64,000 nt of DNA from Magnetovibrio sp. (GCA_002722175.1 PBKU01000050.1:62001-126000); one strand, 5' to 3'; counted from the first letter of the stretch, positions 53,061 through 62,494 are shown. Notes: a model not told the origin generated them from the letters alone. Numbers and translations: made by a program.

Positions 53061-53864
53061 TTATGCATCGGGATTTCTATCTATAATAGCTATCACAGAC
53101 ATATTCCGACCATAGTCACTTTTACCTTCATGAGTTGACCTGCGACAGCTAAAGAATCGTTTTTTCTCGTTGTATGTGTCAATGCCAATATTTTCAACTT
53201 TAGTTATACCCAAATGATTTAGTGTAGAGCAAATAAACGCAGGTAAATCAAAAAAAAATTTGCCGCTACTTTGTATCGGTGAAAAATACGTTTGATTTCT
53301 TTTGTCTTCAGTAACAAAGGTATTATGAAACTCAGGGCCGACCTCATAAGATGACTTAGCAATAGTCGGCCCTATTGCAGCTACGATATTTTCCCTTTTG
53401 GAGCCAAGCTTCTCCATTGACAATAGAATGGAGCTGATGATGCCAGCCTTTGCACCTTTCCATCCGGCATGAGCAGCACCAATTATATTTGCCGTACTAT
53501 CGGCAAAAAGCACTGGTGCGCAATCTGCGGTGAGTACGCCTAGAACTATATTTTGTTCATTAGTTACTATTGCGTCTGCAGAAGGTCGATTATTATAGTC
53601 CCACAACCTATTGACTATAACGGCATCAGATGAGTGCTTTTGCTTAAGAGTGGCAAGGCTATTTTCCGTAGATCCAATTGCATGAAGTACTCTGTCACGA
53701 TTTTCTTTCACAGCAGCTAAATTGTCTTTAGAGCCTAAGCCACAATTAAGTGATTTATAAATACCTTGGCTGACTCCTCCTTGGCGTCCAAAAAATGCGT
53801 GGCAAATTTTTTTCCCTTCTGTGAGAAATGTTGATTTTAGATAAAAAGGGTGCTTATACATCAT
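53061..53864 (-). CDS. pgeF: peptidoglycan editing factor PgeF (YfiH, laccase domain)
   Basis: A multicopper-oxidase-unrelated 'laccase domain' protein that corrects misincorporated amino acids in peptidoglycan precursors in E. coli. Metal-site residues are seen in TLKQKHSSDAV (His), VLTADCAPVLFAD (Cys) and GAAHAGWKGAKAG (His), the signature of the family. The 267 residues are normal. It lies 107 bp after midA on the minus strand; lgt-midA-pgeF is a common alphaproteobacterial order. Confidence 0.93.
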   Translation of the reverse strand: MMYKHPFYLKSTFLTEGKKICHAFFGRQGGVSQGIYKSLNCGLGSKDNLAAVKENRDRVLHAIGSTENSLATLKQKHSSDAVIVNRLWDYNNRPSADAIVTNEQNIVLGVLTADCAPVLFADSTANIIGAAHAGWKGAKAGIISSILLSMEKLGSKRENIVAAIGPTIAKSSYEVGPEFHNTFVTEDKRNQTYFSPIQSSGKFFFDLPAFICSTLNHLGITKVENIGIDTYNEKKRFFSCRRSTHEGKSDYGRNMSVIAIIDRNPDA

Positions 53865-53971
53865 GCTCAGAAATGTCAGGGGTTAGTTAGTACAATCAAG
53901 ACAAAAAGGATATTTTCCTTATCGAAATAAAAAAACTTAGCGATCCAGTGTATTAAGGTTTTTAGATATTA

Positions 53972-55072
53972 TCAACTCAAGCTTCGCCACATAAAGCCTG
54001 GGAGGGGGAGTGCGGGCGAAGAAATTGATAAAACTTGAAACAACCGGCCCATGGAATCATCAGAAGTAAGACGTTTTTCTGCCATACGGATGTCAAGAGT
54101 TTGACTGGGAGAAGCGTGTTCTATGAGTGTTTTCATTCTCAAAGATATACCAAGGCGATTGAGAAATGTCCCTTGTGGAATCGGCCCATGGGAGGCTGCT
54201 CCCCAATCATTTGCTTTCTTTGCATACACTTCAAAGTCTACGTGGGCAGTGAGATCATTTTCACCTGGATTTTTCAATAGATCAACATACCTATGACTCT
54301 TGACAGCTTGTAATGTAGAACCATATTTATTTTTGGTACGAGCGTAATCAATTAAAAGGGCAGCTCCTAAATTACACGAAAATCTTTTGGAAATTACTTT
54401 AATATTGTTAAGTGCTGTAGGCGAAGTTTCAAAAATATCATTATATCTAGGTTTTGGCATTGTTTCGGGCAGCTCAAAACTTGTAGGAATATTTTTTGAG
54501 GTAACAAACTTCAATCTGTTTTCTCGAATGCTAATGAGTCTTTCTCGCCATCCAAGCTTTGTCATTATATATTGGTTTATAGGTAAAGAATCAAAAAACT
54601 CGTTTGCGATTAGCAGAGTGGGTCCGTTTGGAACTTCGGAAATATGATCCCACCATTCAGGATTCAAGGAAGAATTTAAGTTGTGGATGTTTCTAGCTTG
54701 AATATTTTTCAGTACGGGACTGGTTTCAACTAAATGGATTCTAGAGGACAAAATGAAATTTTCTGCCTTCGATACTGACCGCAACGCATCTACCATTAGA
54801 GTGCCACGTCCGGGTCCAAGTTCAATTAGGATAATCGGGTTAGGTTTTCCCATAATCTTCCATGTCTCACACATCCAGGCACCAAGAAGCTCGCCAAACA
54901 TTTGGCTTATTTCGGGAGCAGTCGTAAAATCCCCCGAGCGACCGAACGGGTCTCGAGTCATATAATATCCGGATTCGGGATCGTTTAGGCAAAGTTCCAT
55001 ATATCTTTCAACTGATATAGGTCCTTTGTTAACAATCTCTTTCGAAAGTTTATGTATGAGATTTGATGTCAA
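53972..55072 (-). CDS. MidA/NDUFAF7-family SAM-dependent methyltransferase
   Basis: Homologue of mitochondrial complex I assembly factor NDUFAF7 (protein arginine methyltransferase). The 366 residues include GPISVERYMELCLNDPESGY near 17-36, GDFTTAPEISQMFGELLGAW near 47-66 and the SAM-binding LIELGPGRGTLMVDALR near 82-98. The family segment NEFFDSLPINQY lies near 156. It overlaps lgt by four bases (ATGA), so the two are translationally coupled. Confidence 0.92.
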   Translation of the reverse strand: MTSNLIHKLSKEIVNKGPISVERYMELCLNDPESGYYMTRDPFGRSGDFTTAPEISQMFGELLGAWMCETWKIMGKPNPIILIELGPGRGTLMVDALRSVSKAENFILSSRIHLVETSPVLKNIQARNIHNLNSSLNPEWWDHISEVPNGPTLLIANEFFDSLPINQYIMTKLGWRERLISIRENRLKFVTSKNIPTSFELPETMPKPRYNDIFETSPTALNNIKVISKRFSCNLGAALLIDYARTKNKYGSTLQAVKSHRYVDLLKNPGENDLTAHVDFEVYAKKANDWGAASHGPIPQGTFLNRLGISLRMKTLIEHASPSQTLDIRMAEKRLTSDDSMGRLFQVLSISSPALPLPGFMWRSLS

Positions 55073-55875
55073 TTAAGCGATTCTTTGCGCATTACATTAA
55101 AAATTAATATAGCACCGACTAGAATCATAGGTAAGGATAATAACTGCCCCATAGTAAATATACCAAAACCGAGGTAACCAATATGAAAATCTGGTTCACG
55201 GAAAAATTCTATAACACCTCGAATGATGCCGTAGCTTAAAAGAAATACACCAGTTAGCACGCCAGGCCTTTTTCGGGGGTTATAATAATTGAAGAGAAAC
55301 CAAAGCAAGAAAAATAATAAAGCCCCTTCAAATATTGCTTCATAAAGCTGTGAAGGGTGCCGAGGTATATTTCCGCCATTAGGAAAGATGACGGCCCACG
55401 GTACGGAGGAAGGCCGACCAAATAATTCCCCGTTGATGAAGTTTGCGATCCTACCAAAAAACAAACCAATTGGTGCTACAACACATACCGCATCTCCAAA
55501 ATTCAAAATATTTACCCTGCGTTTTTTGCAGAAAGCAATTGAACTAATTGTTACTCCGGCGAATCCTCCATGGAATGACATTCCCCCATGCCAGATAGCA
55601 AAGATATTTAGCGGGTTTTGAATGTAATAATTGAGGTTATAAAATAACACATATCCAACACGGCCACCTAATAAGATCCCAAGTGTTACCCATACTAAAA
55701 AATCGTCTATAGTTTCATTGTCCTCTACTATTGGGGATATTTGATTCATATACCGCATTACCCGCCAACCAACAAAAATACCTAACAAGTAAGCTAATGC
55801 ATACCAACGAATAGAGAGAGGGCCTAGTTCAAAGATAATCGGATCAATAGTTGGAAATGGTATTGCAAAAAGCAT
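55069..55875 (-). CDS. lgt: prolipoprotein diacylglyceryl transferase Lgt
   Basis: Inner-membrane enzyme that attaches diacylglycerol to the Cys of prolipoproteins, required by the two lipoproteins encoded at 49.4-51.7 kb. The 268 residues contain several transmembrane segments and the Lgt motifs WHGGMSFHGGFAG near 96 and GRIANFINGELFGRPS near 140-155 (containing the signature NFINGE). It overlaps midA by four bases and follows rfaD by 11 bases. Confidence 0.96.
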   Translation of the reverse strand: MLFAIPFPTIDPIIFELGPLSIRWYALAYLLGIFVGWRVMRYMNQISPIVEDNETIDDFLVWVTLGILLGGRVGYVLFYNLNYYIQNPLNIFAIWHGGMSFHGGFAGVTISSIAFCKKRRVNILNFGDAVCVVAPIGLFFGRIANFINGELFGRPSSVPWAVIFPNGGNIPRHPSQLYEAIFEGALLFFLLWFLFNYYNPRKRPGVLTGVFLLSYGIIRGVIEFFREPDFHIGYLGFGIFTMGQLLSLPMILVGAILIFNVMRKESLN

Positions 55876-55886
55876 AGTCTAATTTC

Positions 55887-56873
55887 TTAACGATACGGGT
55901 CATCGTTTTCAAGAAAGTTTAATACATAATTTCGGACGCCGTCTTCAAGAGTAGTAGGTGCAGGGTCCCAACCAGCCTTTTTAAGTCTATCCATATTGGC
56001 TTCGGTAAAATATTGATATTTGTCTCTAATGTTGCTTGGAGTTGGGATGTAAGTGATTTTTGTTTCTTTATCTAGAGCTTCATAAACCGCATTTGCGAGT
56101 TCTTTAAAACTACGGGCTTTTCCTGAGCCAAAGTTAAAAAGCCCTGAAACTTTATTGTTTTTTAACAACCAGATAATAGCGTTTGAACAGTCATCAACGT
56201 AGACAAAATCACGTAACTGGCCACCATCTTCATAACCTAAGTCATGTGACTGAAATAATTTGCACGGTGAATTGGATTTAGCAGATGGGTAGATTTGCGC
56301 AACAACACTCTTCATAGAATCTTTGTGATATTCGTTTGGGCCATAAACGTTGAAAAATTTCAAGCCAACCCATTGAGGGGGAGCTAGTTTGTCGGCCTCT
56401 ATGTTCGCAGAAACCCAACTGTCAAATAAGTGTTTGCTCCACGCGTAGGGATTTAGTGGTTTGAGTTTTTTTAAAGCACTAGATGAAAAGTCGTCAATAA
56501 ATCCCTGTCCACCAGCACCATACGTTGCTGCTGAAGAAGCAAAGATAAATGGAACCTCATTTTTTGATGCCCAATTCCAGAGGTCACGTGAAAATCGGAA
56601 ATTATTATTTATGATTTTATCAACATCTTTCTCAATTGTTGATGAAATAGCCCCCATATGGATGATGGCCTCAATATTTAATGTGTTGTCTTTTAGAAAT
56701 TCGATCAAATTGTCAGGGTGAACAATATCTTGAATATTTCTTTTCGCAATATTGCGCCATTTCTCTGAATTGCCAAGAGAATCGCAAATGATAATTTCAG
56801 CTTTTTTCCACTTTTCTAGTGCAAATACAATATTTGATCCAATAAATCCTGCACCACCAGTAACCAAGTACAT
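55887..56873 (-). CDS. rfaD: ADP-glyceromanno-heptose 6-epimerase RfaD/HldD
   Basis: Epimerises ADP-D-glycero- to ADP-L-glycero-D-manno-heptose for the LPS inner core. The NAD(P)-binding motif YLVTGGAGFIGSNIVFAL lies at residues 2-19, the catalytic YXXXK in NPYAWSKHLF near 141, and FFNVYGPNEYHKDSMKS near 174-190, which distinguishes HldD from GalE relatives. The 328 residues are usual. It fits with the lipid A and Kdo genes elsewhere in the window. Confidence 0.95.
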   Translation of the reverse strand: MYLVTGGAGFIGSNIVFALEKWKKAEIIICDSLGNSEKWRNIAKRNIQDIVHPDNLIEFLKDNTLNIEAIIHMGAISSTIEKDVDKIINNNFRFSRDLWNWASKNEVPFIFASSAATYGAGGQGFIDDFSSSALKKLKPLNPYAWSKHLFDSWVSANIEADKLAPPQWVGLKFFNVYGPNEYHKDSMKSVVAQIYPSAKSNSPCKLFQSHDLGYEDGGQLRDFVYVDDCSNAIIWLLKNNKVSGLFNFGSGKARSFKELANAVYEALDKETKITYIPTPSNIRDKYQYFTEANMDRLKKAGWDPAPTTLEDGVRNYVLNFLENDDPYR

Positions 56874-57365
56874 TAACTGCTCCTAGCTATAAACAACTTT
56901 CTTATAAGAGCACCAGGGTGCGGTGGCAAGTGTTTGGAGTGTCATTGATTTTAATTAAGAACAATTGCTGCAAGAAAAATTGCAAGTACAAAATTGTTAT
57001 TTTTGAACATAGTTGTTAGTTCGGAATTTTGTTGCACTTTGCAAATTATTAAGGCGGGGCCAAGGCCCTGTGCAAGGGTCACTATTTTTTTGTATATTGA
57101 TTGACCTTTTTTTTCTCCACTCTTTCCCGTTAGGGTGATTGCTTTAAAAATCGCAACCTAGATTTTGGCTGTTTAAGAAATTTATGAAAAGGCAATTGGT
57201 TGCATCCTGCCGGGGCTACGGTGGTATTTTGGAAATTATGAAAGCAGTTTGATATTAAAATCCTATCACTAGAACACAAAAGTAATTTGCATTACAATAA
57301 AAAAGCTAGTTTGACTTAGTTCGCAGAAAACTTTCTTTAGAACGCTAATAAGGGAGTAAAGGGTA
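56874..57365. other. 492-bp intergenic stretch between divergent rfaD and the UbiK-like gene, with a terminator-like stem
   Basis: No gene is recognised. A plus-strand stem GGCCCT/AGGGTC (57064-57069 with 57075-57080, one G-U pair) is followed by a T run at 57085-57091, like an intrinsic terminator. The same GCCC arm can instead pair with the preceding GGGC (57057-57060), so the two folds exclude each other. No plus-strand gene ends just upstream, so this would end a small RNA or act as a leader element. The remaining sequence is AT-rich and must contain two promoters. Confidence 0.35.
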
Positions 57366-57764
57366 ATGATGAAAGGCCAATTATTAGATGATGCAGCTCG
57401 AGTTGCAGTTGGGGTTATGTCAACCCTATCCGGGGCGAAGCACGAACTCGACTCGTTAATTCGGTACCGAATAGAACGTTTGCTAACGAAGCTTGACCTT
57501 GTATCACGTGATGAATTCAATGTTTTCAGGGACATTGCATCTAGGGCTATTGAAGAGCAAGACGAGTTGGAAAGGAGAATTAGCGAAATTGAAAAACGCC
57601 TCAATTCCGCGACAGGCCCAGTCAAGGGGAGAGGTCAGTCTAAGGGCAAAAGCATAACGCCGAAGAAATTGAAAAAAGAGCCACCTTCAGTTTGGGAGAG
57701 TTCTTCCAGGAAACCTGTAGCAGCGAAAAAAAATTTACGGAAACGCTTCTCCGGAAAGATCTAG
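57366..57764 (+). CDS. UbiK/BMFP family protein (accessory factor, YqiC-like)
   Basis: A 132-residue protein: the first 80 residues are alpha-helical with the family's opening (LLDDAARVAVGVMSTLSGA) and a coiled-coil segment around DLVSRDEFNVFRDIASRA near 44-61. The tail is Lys/Ser/Pro-rich and basic. In E. coli UbiK assists aerobic ubiquinone synthesis and YqiC binds membranes. It lies divergent from rfaD, near ybjN, proC and a TetR gene, a neighbourhood typical of alphaproteobacteria. Confidence 0.82.
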   Translation: MMKGQLLDDAARVAVGVMSTLSGAKHELDSLIRYRIERLLTKLDLVSRDEFNVFRDIASRAIEEQDELERRISEIEKRLNSATGPVKGRGQSKGKSITPKKLKKEPPSVWESSSRKPVAAKKNLRKRFSGKI

Positions 57765-57846
57765 ACAATCGAGAGAGAGGGAATAACGTCATGTCAAGAA
57801 AATTGGCCCTAGAACTATGGAAGTATAAATAACGCTCTGAAAGGTC

Positions 57847-58533
57847 ATGGTGATTAATTTTCCACATATCTTAGTGATTGACGACGATGATCGTTTGCGC
57901 AATTTATTGTGTAGGTTCCTCCGTGAAAATGGTTTTTTGGTAACCACTGCTCCAAGCGCCGACGGTGCCAGGGAAAAAATGGCCCTAGTTAGTTTTGACT
58001 TGCTGATACTTGACCTCATGATGCCAGGTGAAAGCGGTTTGGAGTTTGCACAGCAAATAAGAATGCAGAACAACGTTCCCATTTTGATGTTAACGGCTAT
58101 GGGCGAGCTTGAAGATCGAATAGTTGGGCTTGAAAAGGGTGCGGACGACTACATGGTAAAGCCGTTTGAGCCAAGGGAATTATTGTTACGAGTCCGAAGT
58201 ATTCTGCGCCGAACGAAACAAGAAAAAGAATATGTTATTGATAAAGTTACATTAGGCTCTGTTGTTTTTACAATATCTAGAGGTGAATTAGAACGTGATG
58301 GAGCTCCAATCCATCTTACAGAATCAGAAGCAACACTTTTGGTTGCACTTGCAGAACGGCCTGGTCAGGTGGTGACACGTGAACGGTTGATTGAATTAAC
58401 GGATATATCGAGCAGTTTTCGTGCTATCGATGTTCAGGTTACCCGCCTTCGGCGGAAAATTGAGGCTGATTCAAAGTTGCCACGCTACCTGCAAACTGTT
58501 CGAGGTAAAGGTTATATGTTGAGGCCAGATTAA
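57847..58533 (+). CDS. OmpR-family response regulator (PetR-like)
   Basis: A two-component transcription factor of 228 residues. The receiver domain has acidic residues in IDDDD near 11-15, the phospho-acceptor Asp56 in LLILDLMMPG and the conserved Lys105 in MVKPFE. The winged-helix C-terminal domain (about 130-228) contains VVTRERLIELTD and VTRLRRKIE. It precedes a cognate sensor by two bases. The PetR comparison rests on the PetP-like MarR gene about 5 kb away and on general resemblance; the inducing signal is unknown. Confidence 0.88.
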   Translation: MVINFPHILVIDDDDRLRNLLCRFLRENGFLVTTAPSADGAREKMALVSFDLLILDLMMPGESGLEFAQQIRMQNNVPILMLTAMGELEDRIVGLEKGADDYMVKPFEPRELLLRVRSILRRTKQEKEYVIDKVTLGSVVFTISRGELERDGAPIHLTESEATLLVALAERPGQVVTRERLIELTDISSSFRAIDVQVTRLRRKIEADSKLPRYLQTVRGKGYMLRPD

Positions 58534-58535
58534 GA

Positions 58536-59852
58536 ATGATAACATTATTAAAACAGGTAATGCCAAAAAGTTTGCTTGGCCGGTCTTTGATGATCATTAT
58601 CACGCCTCTGATTTTATTACAAATAATAGCAGCAGGGATTTTTTTTGAGAGCCATTGGGATAAAGTAACATATCGGTTGGCTCGGGGTGTTGCTGGGGAT
58701 GTGTCATCTATAATCAAATTGCTCAAACATTTTAGCAAAGAAAGAGAGGGGTTTTTCTGGGTTCAGAACCATGCTGCAGGTACTCTAGGGTTGATTATAG
58801 AACTTGAGCCCGGAAAATTTGTTCCAACACGCGCTCAAACAGGAAATAATAATCTTGAGCGAATGTTGATCCGAGCACTTCACGATATTCTTGATGCCCC
58901 GTTTAAAATCGATAATGAGACTTTAAAACGAGATGTTTTGATAGACGTACAATTTGTTAATAATACGTTACGGATAAAAGTACCCCGTAAGAGACTTTTT
59001 AGTTCCACAACGTATGTTTTTGTACTGTGGATGGTTGGCTCTTCATTAATACTATTTGTGGTTGCGATGATTTTTATGAGGAACCAAGTGAAGCCTATAC
59101 GGCGACTGGCTGATGCAGCAGACGACTTTGGGAAAGGACGTTCTGTTAAGGAGTTTAAGCTTGAAGGCGCAAATGAAGTGCGCCAAGCGGGAGCGGCTTT
59201 TGTGGCGATGCGAGACAGGATATTAAGGCAAATTAGTCAACGCACTGATATGTTAACAGGAGTATCCCATGATCTAAGGACACCACTTACCCGTATGCGT
59301 TTGCAGCTTGAAATGATGGGTGACCTAGAAGGTATTACTGATTTGCAAAAAGATGTTGGTGAGATGGAAAGAATGCTAGACGGTTATTTAGCGTTTGCTC
59401 GCGGGGAAGGAAATGAGAAGGAAAAAAACGTAAACCTGCTCGATTCTGTTACCAATATTGCGGAGCAGTTTAAACGGCAGGGAAAATCTATAGAAATTTT
59501 GATAGATGATAATTTTTGTGTCAAACTTGCCCCTAATGCGTTTCGTCGTGCAATAACTAATCTAATTGAAAATGCCTCTCGGTTTGCAGAAAATATTTAT
59601 GTTTGTGCACGGAAAAGGAGCGGAGGGGCTGAAATATTGATAGATGATGATGGTCCTGGAATTCCCGTTGCAGAACGGGCGAAGGTGTTTCGTCCATTTT
59701 ACAGGATAGAACAATCGCGCAATCCTGGAACAGGTGGCGTTGGTCTTGGGATGGCGATAGCACGTGATTTTGTCCAAGGTCATGGAGGTGAAATTAAGAT
59801 TCTAGATTCCCCAAGAGGTGGTGCTCAGATAAAAATCGTTCTTCCGACTTAA
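58536..59852 (+). CDS. EnvZ-like sensor histidine kinase
   Basis: The partner of the preceding response regulator. Residues 15-35 and about 160-182 are membrane segments that bracket a small periplasmic sensor region. A HAMP linker (VKPIRRLADAADDFGKGRS near 185) and the phospho-accepting His245 in GVSHDLRTPLTRM follow. The ATPase domain shows the N box NLIENASRFAEN near 343, DDGPGIP near 370 and GVGLGMAIARDFVQGHGG near 400. The length of 438 is usual for the EnvZ group. It is followed by a cupin gene 13 bases downstream. Confidence 0.92.
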   Translation: MITLLKQVMPKSLLGRSLMIIITPLILLQIIAAGIFFESHWDKVTYRLARGVAGDVSSIIKLLKHFSKEREGFFWVQNHAAGTLGLIIELEPGKFVPTRAQTGNNNLERMLIRALHDILDAPFKIDNETLKRDVLIDVQFVNNTLRIKVPRKRLFSSTTYVFVLWMVGSSLILFVVAMIFMRNQVKPIRRLADAADDFGKGRSVKEFKLEGANEVRQAGAAFVAMRDRILRQISQRTDMLTGVSHDLRTPLTRMRLQLEMMGDLEGITDLQKDVGEMERMLDGYLAFARGEGNEKEKNVNLLDSVTNIAEQFKRQGKSIEILIDDNFCVKLAPNAFRRAITNLIENASRFAENIYVCARKRSGGAEILIDDDGPGIPVAERAKVFRPFYRIEQSRNPGTGGVGLGMAIARDFVQGHGGEIKILDSPRGGAQIKIVLPT

Positions 59853-59865
59853 AGGGATTAAAAAA

Positions 59866-60369
59866 ATGAGTTATACATTGGCAGAATTCATAAATAAGTG
59901 CAGGTTCAGTCTGACAGATTGCCTAAACGAACAAGGGCAAGATGAGGTTCTCAAATTAGTAAAGTCGGTTATCTTTGACAAAAAACTAATTTCTGAATGC
60001 TTCCCAATGGGAGTTTCTGATGAAAGGCGAGTGCTTTTTGAAGATCCAGAACTTGGCTTTTGTGTCTGTAGTCACGTTTATGAAAATAAAAAAGGATTCC
60101 CTCATGACCACGGCCCTACATGGGCTATTTATGGTCAAGTTTCAGGAAACACAGAAATGATGGATTGGGAAAGAGTTGGTGCCCAAGGCTCTGATGGGTC
60201 ATTCAATGCAAAGATGTCTCGCAATTATACGTTGAGGCCAGGGGATGTATATTTGTACAGGGTCGGGGACATTCATTCTGCAAGCTGTAGCGCGCTTAGT
60301 GAGGTTATTCGGATTGAAGGGGAAAATACGGATAAAATTAAAAGGTCGGTAATAAACGTTTTTCAATAA
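59866..60369 (+). CDS. cysteine-dioxygenase-like cupin protein
   Basis: A 167-residue cupin with the first metal-binding motif PHDHGPTWAIYGQVSGNTEM near residues 75-94 (two His) and the third His in RVGDIHSASCS near 136-146. This arrangement matches thiol dioxygenase/CDO-type cupins, which oxidise cysteine or other thiols to sulfinates with Fe(II) and O2. The catalytic Tyr and Cys pair of mammalian CDO cannot be confirmed by eye. It is 13 bases after the kinase gene and may be in the same operon, which is unusual for this pair. Confidence 0.7.
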   Translation: MSYTLAEFINKCRFSLTDCLNEQGQDEVLKLVKSVIFDKKLISECFPMGVSDERRVLFEDPELGFCVCSHVYENKKGFPHDHGPTWAIYGQVSGNTEMMDWERVGAQGSDGSFNAKMSRNYTLRPGDVYLYRVGDIHSASCSALSEVIRIEGENTDKIKRSVINVFQ

Positions 60370-60565
60370 ATAAGAAAGCCTAAATACATTTTCCTGTCTC
60401 TTGGGGTAACAAACTGAGGGTTATTTGGGGTGCGAATAAGAGCAAGGTAGACTAAAATTTTAAAAATGTTTTATAGAAATATCTCGAACAAGATAATAGC
60501 AGGCTGTTTTTTTGGGGGAGCTTGTATTTATAAAAATTTCAACAAAAATTGATCTATTCGTTGAA

Positions 60566-60901
60566 TTAATACATACGTACAGAAAGTGGAACTGGCTTAT
60601 CAGGACTGACTAAAATGACCTCACCGTTTTTGTCCGGCACCCCTAACACAAGAACTTCTGACAGAAATTTGCCGATTTGACGGGGAGGTAAATTAGTTAC
60701 AGCTAAAATTTGTCGGCCAACAACGCTATCGCAATCGTAATTATATGTGATTTGTGCTGAAGACTTCCGTTCGCCTATTTCAGGGCCAAAGTCAATCCAA
60801 AGTTTAATTGCAGGTTTAATAGCTTCAGTGAACGGCTCTGCACGCAATATTTTACCTACCCGTATTTCTATTTTTAAAAAATCATTAATGTTAATATTCA
60901 T
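60566..60901 (-). CDS. tRNA-binding-domain protein, CsaA/YgjH-like
   Basis: A 111-residue protein with an EMAP-II/CsaA-type OB-fold: FLKIEIRVGKILRAEPF near the N-terminus, PAIKLWIDFG and VGRQILAVTNLPPRQIGKF near 61-79, and VLGVPDKNGEVILVSPD near 85. Similar proteins bind tRNA or act as chaperones; its specific role is not clear from the sequence. It is the last gene of a minus-strand group with TetR, proC and ybjN. Confidence 0.9.
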   Translation of the reverse strand: MNININDFLKIEIRVGKILRAEPFTEAIKPAIKLWIDFGPEIGERKSSAQITYNYDCDSVVGRQILAVTNLPPRQIGKFLSEVLVLGVPDKNGEVILVSPDKPVPLSVRMY

Positions 60902-61013
60902 GCAAGTCTCCTTTAGAAATCTGCATATACGGCTTTATTTGGTTAGTTATTATACTTTGACTAAAGATTTTGATGAATTTGTAAAACAATGTATTTTCTA
61001 GGGTGCCGAGCCG

Positions 61014-61631
61014 TTATTTGAGAAATTTGGCTAATTTTTCAGCTTCGCATAGTGCACGATCAAGGGTTGCCATAGTTTTTGACAAATCCTCAGTATCGTC
61101 ATGTTTCCAGCTATTAAGCGTAAAAAGGTATATTACCCCTAATGCTTTAACCTGTAAATTTTTAGCCAATCCCGTACTTGTTGCTCCAGAAACATCTAAA
61201 AACCAGGTCAGCATTTGTAAAAATTTAGTGCTAAAGATAGCTAGGTTAAGTGGGTCTTTATAGAGGTGGTTTATAATGGCTAGAAATCCGCCACGAGTAG
61301 TTTGGATTGTATCAAAGTGTCTCATCATTAATTCAAAAAGCTTCTCACGGACTTCATCCCCTTCAAGCGGGTTAAGATTTAGGCTCTCCAATATTTGCTT
61401 GTCAATCGAGTTAAACAGGCCAGAAAGAAGGTGTGTTACGCTAGGATACAAATAAATAGCGTCCCCTAATGGAACGCCCCCAACCTCTGCAGCACGAGAG
61501 ATCGTAATGGCAGTGTATCCTTCATTTTCAGCAATTCCAAGAGCAGCAGAATGCAGTTTTTTGGCAATCACTTCAACATCTTTATCTTTTGTTTTTTTGT
61601 TCGCTTTTTGTGTGTTCACAACACTCTCCAA
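61014..61631 (-). CDS. TetR-family transcriptional regulator
   Basis: A 205-residue protein with an N-terminal DNA-binding region of about 50 residues (IAENEGYTAITISRAAEVG near 32-50, then GDAIYLYPSVTHLLSGLF, where TetR proteins usually have a YYHF-type line). The C-terminal half is helical and has no recognisable ligand motif. The start is a TTG at 61631 without a strong alternative; the basic N-terminus (NTQKANKKTKDKD) could be partly an artefact of this choice. The ligand and targets are unknown. Confidence 0.75.
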   Translation of the reverse strand: MESVVNTQKANKKTKDKDVEVIAKKLHSAALGIAENEGYTAITISRAAEVGGVPLGDAIYLYPSVTHLLSGLFNSIDKQILESLNLNPLEGDEVREKLFELMMRHFDTIQTTRGGFLAIINHLYKDPLNLAIFSTKFLQMLTWFLDVSGATSTGLAKNLQVKALGVIYLFTLNSWKHDDTEDLSKTMATLDRALCEAEKLAKFLK

Positions 61632-61693
61632 CTCAGAGTGGCAGTATACTCTTATGTTACCTATAGGTGTAAATATTAGAAAGCCGTAATCTT

Positions 61694-62494
61694 TTAATTG
61701 GCTAATTCTCTAGAGCGCTGTGTGGCAGCAGAAATAGCTTTAGTCAACAATCTTTCCAGCGCATTATCTTTGGTTAGTACTTTAATAGCTTCAGCGGTCG
61801 TTCCTCCAGGGCTTGTCACATTCAATCGAAGCTGCAAGGGAGAATCTTGAGTTTGATTTAGTAATTCACCTGCACCAGAGACAGTTTCTATTGCTAGTTC
61901 TGCAGCAAGGTCTTTTGGGAGTCCGGCAGCGATACCGGCTTTTTCAAGACACTCTGCCAAAAGAAATACATAAGCGGGGCCACCGCCTGAAAGCGCAGTT
62001 GCTGGGTCAAGAACCGCTTCGTCATTAGCCCAAGTAATTTTCCCTAATGGGTTTAAAAGATTAGTGCATAGATTTATTTGATCTATATTGGTGTATTTAT
62101 TTGCATATGCTACTGTTATACCTCGGCCAATTGCAGCAGGTGTGTTTGGCATGGTACGTATAATCGCCTCCTGACCTAAATGTTTTTCTAGATAACCAAT
62201 TGTTTTTCCAGCTACAATAGATAGAAACAAGCAATTGGAATTTACAAATTGCCGAGCATCTTCGATAACCATATCGATAACTTGAGGTTTAATTGCGAGT
62301 ACAATTGCGCTAGGTTTAACTTTTAAGTCAATTTGGGCCACATCGGTTTTGAATGTTACAGTTTCAAGATCTTTAAACCGACGATAGCTATCTATTTGCG
62401 GGTCAACAACTATAACGTCATTTTTACTGCTATTTTTGGAAAGCCAACCCCTTAGCATGGCTCCACCCATCTTTCCACATCCGATTAGGATCAA
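61694..62494 (-). CDS. proC: pyrroline-5-carboxylate reductase ProC
   Basis: Reduces pyrroline-5-carboxylate to proline with NAD(P)H. The 266 residues show LIGCGKMGGAMLRGWL at the N-terminus, VLAIKPQVID near 66 and FLSIVAGKTIGYLE near 86; the family signature near the C-terminus is SPGGTTAEAIKVL at about 230-242. The start is a TTG at 62494, since no in-frame ATG lies between it and the ybjN stop. Confidence 0.95.
   Translation of the reverse strand: MILIGCGKMGGAMLRGWLSKNSSKNDVIVVDPQIDSYRRFKDLETVTFKTDVAQIDLKVKPSAIVLAIKPQVIDMVIEDARQFVNSNCLFLSIVAGKTIGYLEKHLGQEAIIRTMPNTPAAIGRGITVAYANKYTNIDQINLCTNLLNPLGKITWANDEAVLDPATALSGGGPAYVFLLAECLEKAGIAAGLPKDLAAELAIETVSGAGELLNQTQDSPLQLRLNVTSPGGTTAEAIKVLTKDNALERLLTKAISAATQRSRELAN

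Noticed and set aside
53906-53920. AAGGA/TCCTT stem with T run on minus between midA and pgeF
   Set aside because: Only five AT-rich pairs; too weak to call a terminator in a conserved gene run.
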